Assembly: GCA_021372575.1 (NCBI GenBank)
Contig: JAJFUE010000088.1
Location: 16,688-80,687, forward strand
Length of the DNA stretch: 64,000 nt
From: a bacterium
GTDB lineage: Bacteria; Sumerlaeota; Sumerlaeia; MVZB01
Direction: 5' to 3'
How positions within the stretch are numbered: the first letter of the stretch is position 1; each line of letters opens with the position of its first letter. The translations under genes and the position numbers were made by a program. The notes under the pieces were generated by a model. The model was not told the DNA's origin. It did no database searches and saw only the letters and a list, made by a program, of their open reading frames with translations. Below, one piece after another: positions 61,288 to 64,000 of the stretch.

Positions 61288-62330
61288 AGTATCCGGCCAG
61301 ACCAGTTGCCAGATTAAGCGCTCTTGTGCTGTTCATCGCGACCGCGTGGTGCGCGGCAGTGCGCGCCGCCGCGGCCGACCCGACTCCGGCGCCCACCGCG
61401 TCCGACGCTCCGACCACGCCGACGACCGAATTCTTCATCGAGGTCGAGCCGGGAAATTATTTCATCGGCACCGAGATCAAGCTCCACCTGCAGCCCGTCG
61501 ATCCGAAATTTGACCTCCGCCGCATCAGCGCCGTGACCTCGAAACCCGACCCGCAGAAATGGGAGCAGGTCCTGGGATGGCGGCTCGACTATTCGCGCGC
61601 GAAGGCCAACGGCGGCACGCGTTGGTCGGCCGCGCTCAAGCCGTTCGAGACCGGCTCCGTCATGCTCCCCGACGCGATCGTGACGTGGCAACCCAAGGCC
61701 GGCGGCGAACCGATCACGCGCCGCGTCCAGGGCCCGATCATTAGCGTCCAGAGCAAGCTGCTGCCGGGCGCGCCGAACAACCAGCTCACGCCGCTGCGCG
61801 AGCCGATCGCGATCGCGCGCGACTGGAGTTGGATCTACGGCGCGCTTGCCGCGGTCCTCCTTGCTGCGCTGGCAGGGTGGCTCGGATGGCGCTGGTGGAA
61901 ACGGCGCGGCCGGCCCGCCGGCCCACCGGAGCCCGATCTCCCTCCGGGGCTGTGGGCACTGCACGAAATCGACCGCCGCAGCCGGCTGCCCGTCTGCCAG
62001 TCGGGGCCCGCCAAGGCGATCTTCACGCTGGTGTCGGAAGTCGTCCGGCTTTACCTCGAGCGCCGCTACGGCATCTCGGCCATCGACATGACGACGATGG
62101 AGTGCATGCGCGCGCTGCAGCAGCGCGACCCCGGCGACGACGTGATTCGCTGGGTGCAGGACTTCCTCGACGAGTGCGACACCGTCAAGTTCACGAAGAT
62201 TGATCCCGCGCCCGAGCGCTGGGGAACGATCTGGAATGACGCGCGCCTGATCGTGCAGATGACAACGCCGCAGACCGAGCTGACCGGAACGCCCGAAGGC
62301 GCCGCGCAGGCGCAGGAGGCCGCGTCATGA
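61284..62330 (+). CDS. BatD/DUF4381-like membrane protein
   Basis: The 348-residue protein has a signal peptide (LSALVLFIATAWCAAVRAAAA), a beta-rich extracytoplasmic domain (about 45-170), one transmembrane helix (about 185-205, IYGALAAVLLAALAGWLGWRW) and a helical cytoplasmic tail with the DUF4381-like block around VSEVVRLYLERRYGISAIDMTTMECM. This is the usual layout of the protein between DUF58 and BatA. It overlaps the neighbours by ATGA on both sides (61284-61287 and 62327-62330), so translation is coupled. Confidence 0.82.
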   Translation: MKYPARPVARLSALVLFIATAWCAAVRAAAADPTPAPTASDAPTTPTTEFFIEVEPGNYFIGTEIKLHLQPVDPKFDLRRISAVTSKPDPQKWEQVLGWRLDYSRAKANGGTRWSAALKPFETGSVMLPDAIVTWQPKAGGEPITRRVQGPIISVQSKLLPGAPNNQLTPLREPIAIARDWSWIYGALAAVLLAALAGWLGWRWWKRRGRPAGPPEPDLPPGLWALHEIDRRSRLPVCQSGPAKAIFTLVSEVVRLYLERRYGISAIDMTTMECMRALQQRDPGDDVIRWVQDFLDECDTVKFTKIDPAPERWGTIWNDARLIVQMTTPQTELTGTPEGAAQAQEAAS

Positions 62331-63322
62331 TCCGGTTCGCGCAGCCGATGATGCTCCTGCTGCTGTTGCTGCTGCCGCTGGCGGGGCTGTGGCTGTGGAA
62401 ACGCCGCCGCCGCGGCCTGCGCCCGCGCATGCAATTCAGCTCGCTGATGCTGATGGGCCTCATCCATCATTCAGTGCGTTCGCGGCTCCTCGGCCTGCCG
62501 ACGCTGCTGCTGCTGGCTGCGGCCGCGCTGATGATCCTCGCGATGGCGCGCCCGCAAAGCGCGTGGCGCGAGCACCAGCGCTACACCGAGGGCATCGACA
62601 TCATGCTCGTCATCGACGTCAGCGAATCGATGACCGCCAAGGACTTCCAGCCCAACCGCCTCGAAAAGGCAAAGGAGGTCGTCAAGAGTTTCATCGACGG
62701 GCGCAAGGACGACCAGATCGGCATCGTCATCTTCGCGGCCGAGACGTTCACGCTCTGCCCGCTCACGCACGACTACGCGGCCCTGCGCCAGTTCGTCGAT
62801 TTCATCCGTTTCGATATCATCAACGGCAACGCGACCGGCATCGGCATGGGCCTGGCCAACGCGGTCGATCGCCTGCAGAAATCAAAGGCCAAAAGCAAGG
62901 TCGCGATCCTGCTGACCGACGGCGAGAACAACACTGGCAAGATCGGCCCAATCACCGCGGCGCAGATCGCGCAGAAGCTCGGCGTGCGCGTCTATACGAT
63001 CGGCGTCGGAAGCCCGGGCGGCGTCGTTCCGATGGACGTGCAGACCCCGTTCGGCATGCAGACACAAATGGTCCCCTCCCAGCTCAACGTTGAAGAGCTC
63101 ACCAACGTGGCCAAAATGACCGGCGGCCAGTTCTTCCTCGCAACCGACGGTGACTCGCTCGAGAAAATCTACAAGCAGATCGACCGCATGGAACGCACGA
63201 AAATCGAGACCGGCGCGATGCAATACTACGACGAGCTCGCGCAATACCTGATGTTCCCCGCGCTCGCGTTATTGTTATTGGCATTTGTGCTTGAACATAC
63301 ATGGCTCAGGACGTTCCCGTGA
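62327..63322 (+). CDS. batA: BatA-type VWA membrane protein
   Basis: The 331-residue protein has an N-terminal DUF1550/BatA-type hairpin (QPMMLLLLLLLPLAGLWLW and LLGLPTLLLLAAAALMILAMA), a VWA domain (about residues 85-280) with the MIDAS motif DVSESMTAKDF, and TDGENNTGKIGP as a metal-site loop. A final transmembrane helix follows (MFPALALLLLAFVLEH). Bat proteins are linked to stress tolerance and MoxR function. It overlaps the BatD-like gene by 4 bases; a repeat-filled gap of 204 bases separates it from batB. Confidence 0.93.
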   Translation: MIRFAQPMMLLLLLLLPLAGLWLWKRRRRGLRPRMQFSSLMLMGLIHHSVRSRLLGLPTLLLLAAAALMILAMARPQSAWREHQRYTEGIDIMLVIDVSESMTAKDFQPNRLEKAKEVVKSFIDGRKDDQIGIVIFAAETFTLCPLTHDYAALRQFVDFIRFDIINGNATGIGMGLANAVDRLQKSKAKSKVAILLTDGENNTGKIGPITAAQIAQKLGVRVYTIGVGSPGGVVPMDVQTPFGMQTQMVPSQLNVEELTNVAKMTGGQFFLATDGDSLEKIYKQIDRMERTKIETGAMQYYDELAQYLMFPALALLLLAFVLEHTWLRTFP

Positions 63323-63330
63323 TCAAGTTC

Positions 63331-63361
63331 GATTACGATTACCGATTATGCGCACGATCAC
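63331..63361. repeat. Hexamer repeat, degenerate GATTAC/GAGCAC copy
   Basis: Two GATTAC units are followed by GATTAT, GCGCAC and GATCAC. It lies between batA and the inverted-repeat copy 2. Confidence 0.8.
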
Positions 63362-63368
63362 GAATGAT

Positions 63369-63490
63369 GGAGCAGAAATAAAAACCCATGCAAAAACGCA
63401 AAGATGCGAAACTCGCGAAAGGGAAGCATCCAGGATCATAATATCTTTGGCGTGTTTTGCAGTTTTTCGATTTTTGCATGATGAATTAAA
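63369..63490. repeat. Inverted-repeat element copy 2 between batA and batB
   Basis: It opens with GGAGCAGAAATAAA and CATGCAAAAACGCAAAGATG, and ends TTTTTGCATGATGAATTAAA. Both ends match 58944-59077. Confidence 0.8.
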
Positions 63491-63526
63491 CCCTCAAAGC
63501 ACGATGAACAATTACAGGATTCACGA

Positions 63527-64000
63527 TTGAGATTTGAAAACCCCACCCTCCTTTACCTGCTATTCCTGTGGCCGGTGCTGGCGGTCATCGGCGTGAACGC
63601 TTTGGCGTGGCGCGAGCGCGCCGCCGCGCGGCTGGGCGACGCCAGTGTATTGAGCCGGCTGTATTCGCCGTCGGCCAGGCGCTGGCGCCGGCGGCGCATG
63701 CTGCTCCTCCTGATCGCGACCGGGCTTCTCATGATCGCCGCCGCGCGCCCGCAATACGGCCGCATCGAACAGACGGTCAAGGGCGCGGGGACCAACGTCA
63801 TCATCGCGATCGACGTCTCGCCGAGCATGAAGGCGCGCGACGTCCTGCCCGACCGCATCACCCGCGCCAAAACCAGCCTGCAGATGCTGCTCAACCGCCT
63901 CGCCGGCCAGCGCGTCGGCATCGTCGTATTCTCCGGCACAGCCATCCTGCAATGCCCGATGACGCTCGACCAGGCGATGGTCCGGCTCGTGCTGGACTCG
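63527..64000 (+). CDS. batB: BatB-type VWA membrane protein, cut by the window end
   Basis: The first 158 codons are present and run to the window edge. Two hydrophobic segments (TLLYLLFLWPVLAVIGVNAL and MLLLLIATGLLMIAAARP) precede a VWA domain with MIDAS motif DVSPSM and the later VGIVVFSGTAI. The start is taken as TTG at 63527 with AGGA about 8 bases upstream. It is the second VWA protein of the Bat pair, after batA. Confidence 0.87.
   Translation, partial: MRFENPTLLYLLFLWPVLAVIGVNALAWRERAAARLGDASVLSRLYSPSARRWRRRRMLLLLIATGLLMIAAARPQYGRIEQTVKGAGTNVIIAIDVSPSMKARDVLPDRITRAKTSLQMLLNRLAGQRVGIVVFSGTAILQCPMTLDQAMVRLVLDS

Noticed and set aside
63285..63530. 81-codon plus-strand frame between batA and batB
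   Set aside because: It runs through batA coding end and the repeat element; no independent start signal.

Overview
The window reads as a GC-rich, Gram-negative chromosome from an uncultured-type lineage. Gram-negative features are a lipoprotein with a lipobox, O-antigen-ligase-like proteins, HtrA/Deg and parvulin-type periplasmic quality-control proteins, and many Sec-exported proteins. A SpoIVB/S55-type peptidase, a giant FG-GAP protein, a Bat/MoxR cluster and spacers crowded with palindromes would suit the PVC or FCB groups or phyla such as Sumerlaeota, Hydrogenedentota or Planctomycetota. There is no rRNA or other marker here that fixes the phylum.

Layout. 1-5.4 kb: truA, a small lipoprotein, dapA and an O-antigen-ligase-like/TPR membrane protein. 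5.3-13.3 kb (minus strand): a GT-C/TPR membrane glycosyltransferase, glnA with a clear terminator, a GT2 glycosyltransferase, tRNA-Arg, an AT-richer three-gene toxin-antitoxin-type operon, and a nucleotide-sugar epimerase. 13.3-25.9 kb (minus strand): a block of exported proteins (beta-propeller-like protein, NTF2-like protein, S55 peptidase, a 2330-residue FG-GAP/EF-hand/TIG protein and a small secreted partner). 26.4-33.1 kb (plus strand): scpB with a very acidic tail coupled to rluB, tRNA-Thr, and three tandem paralogous membrane-anchored proteins sharing a C-terminal signature. 33.5-43.6 kb: amidohydrolase, GT-C membrane protein, two large exported proteins (carboxypeptidase-regulatory-like and HEAT-like), a hexapeptide acyltransferase, and two small-gene membrane proteins, one carrying the paralog tail signature. 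43.6-47.7 kb: tRNA with CAT anticodon, purE, a cysteine-synthase homologue with a Cys-rich tail, yefM-yoeB and a Wzy/WaaL-like protein. 47.8-50.8 kb: hexuronate genes (uxaC, tagaturonate-epimerase type). 50.9-54.4 kb: NtrC-type regulator and HtrA protease. 54.5-64 kb: moxR, DUF58, parvulin-like, BatD/DUF4381-like, BatA and BatB (cut by the window end), interrupted by an AT-rich exported protein gene and an S10 serine carboxypeptidase gene.

Themes. Envelope glycan assembly (three polytopic glycan proteins, a GT2 and an epimerase), periplasmic proteolysis and folding (S55, HtrA, S10, parvulin), uronate use and the Bat stress complex point to a heterotroph with a complex envelope. Start sites were chosen by Shine-Dalgarno spacing, which shortens many of the longest reading frames. 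The spacers are unusual: at least eight families of palindromic or 6-9-bp tandem repeats recur between genes, and some run into coding ends or sit in frame inside a gene. Three visibly AT-richer islands (979-1485, 10700-12060, 56355-57368) look acquired. The best candidates for something undescribed are the toxin-antitoxin-DUF3467-like trio with a predicted leaderless promoter/operator, and the membrane-anchored paralog family ending in a shared DPTNGT-SAGD tail.
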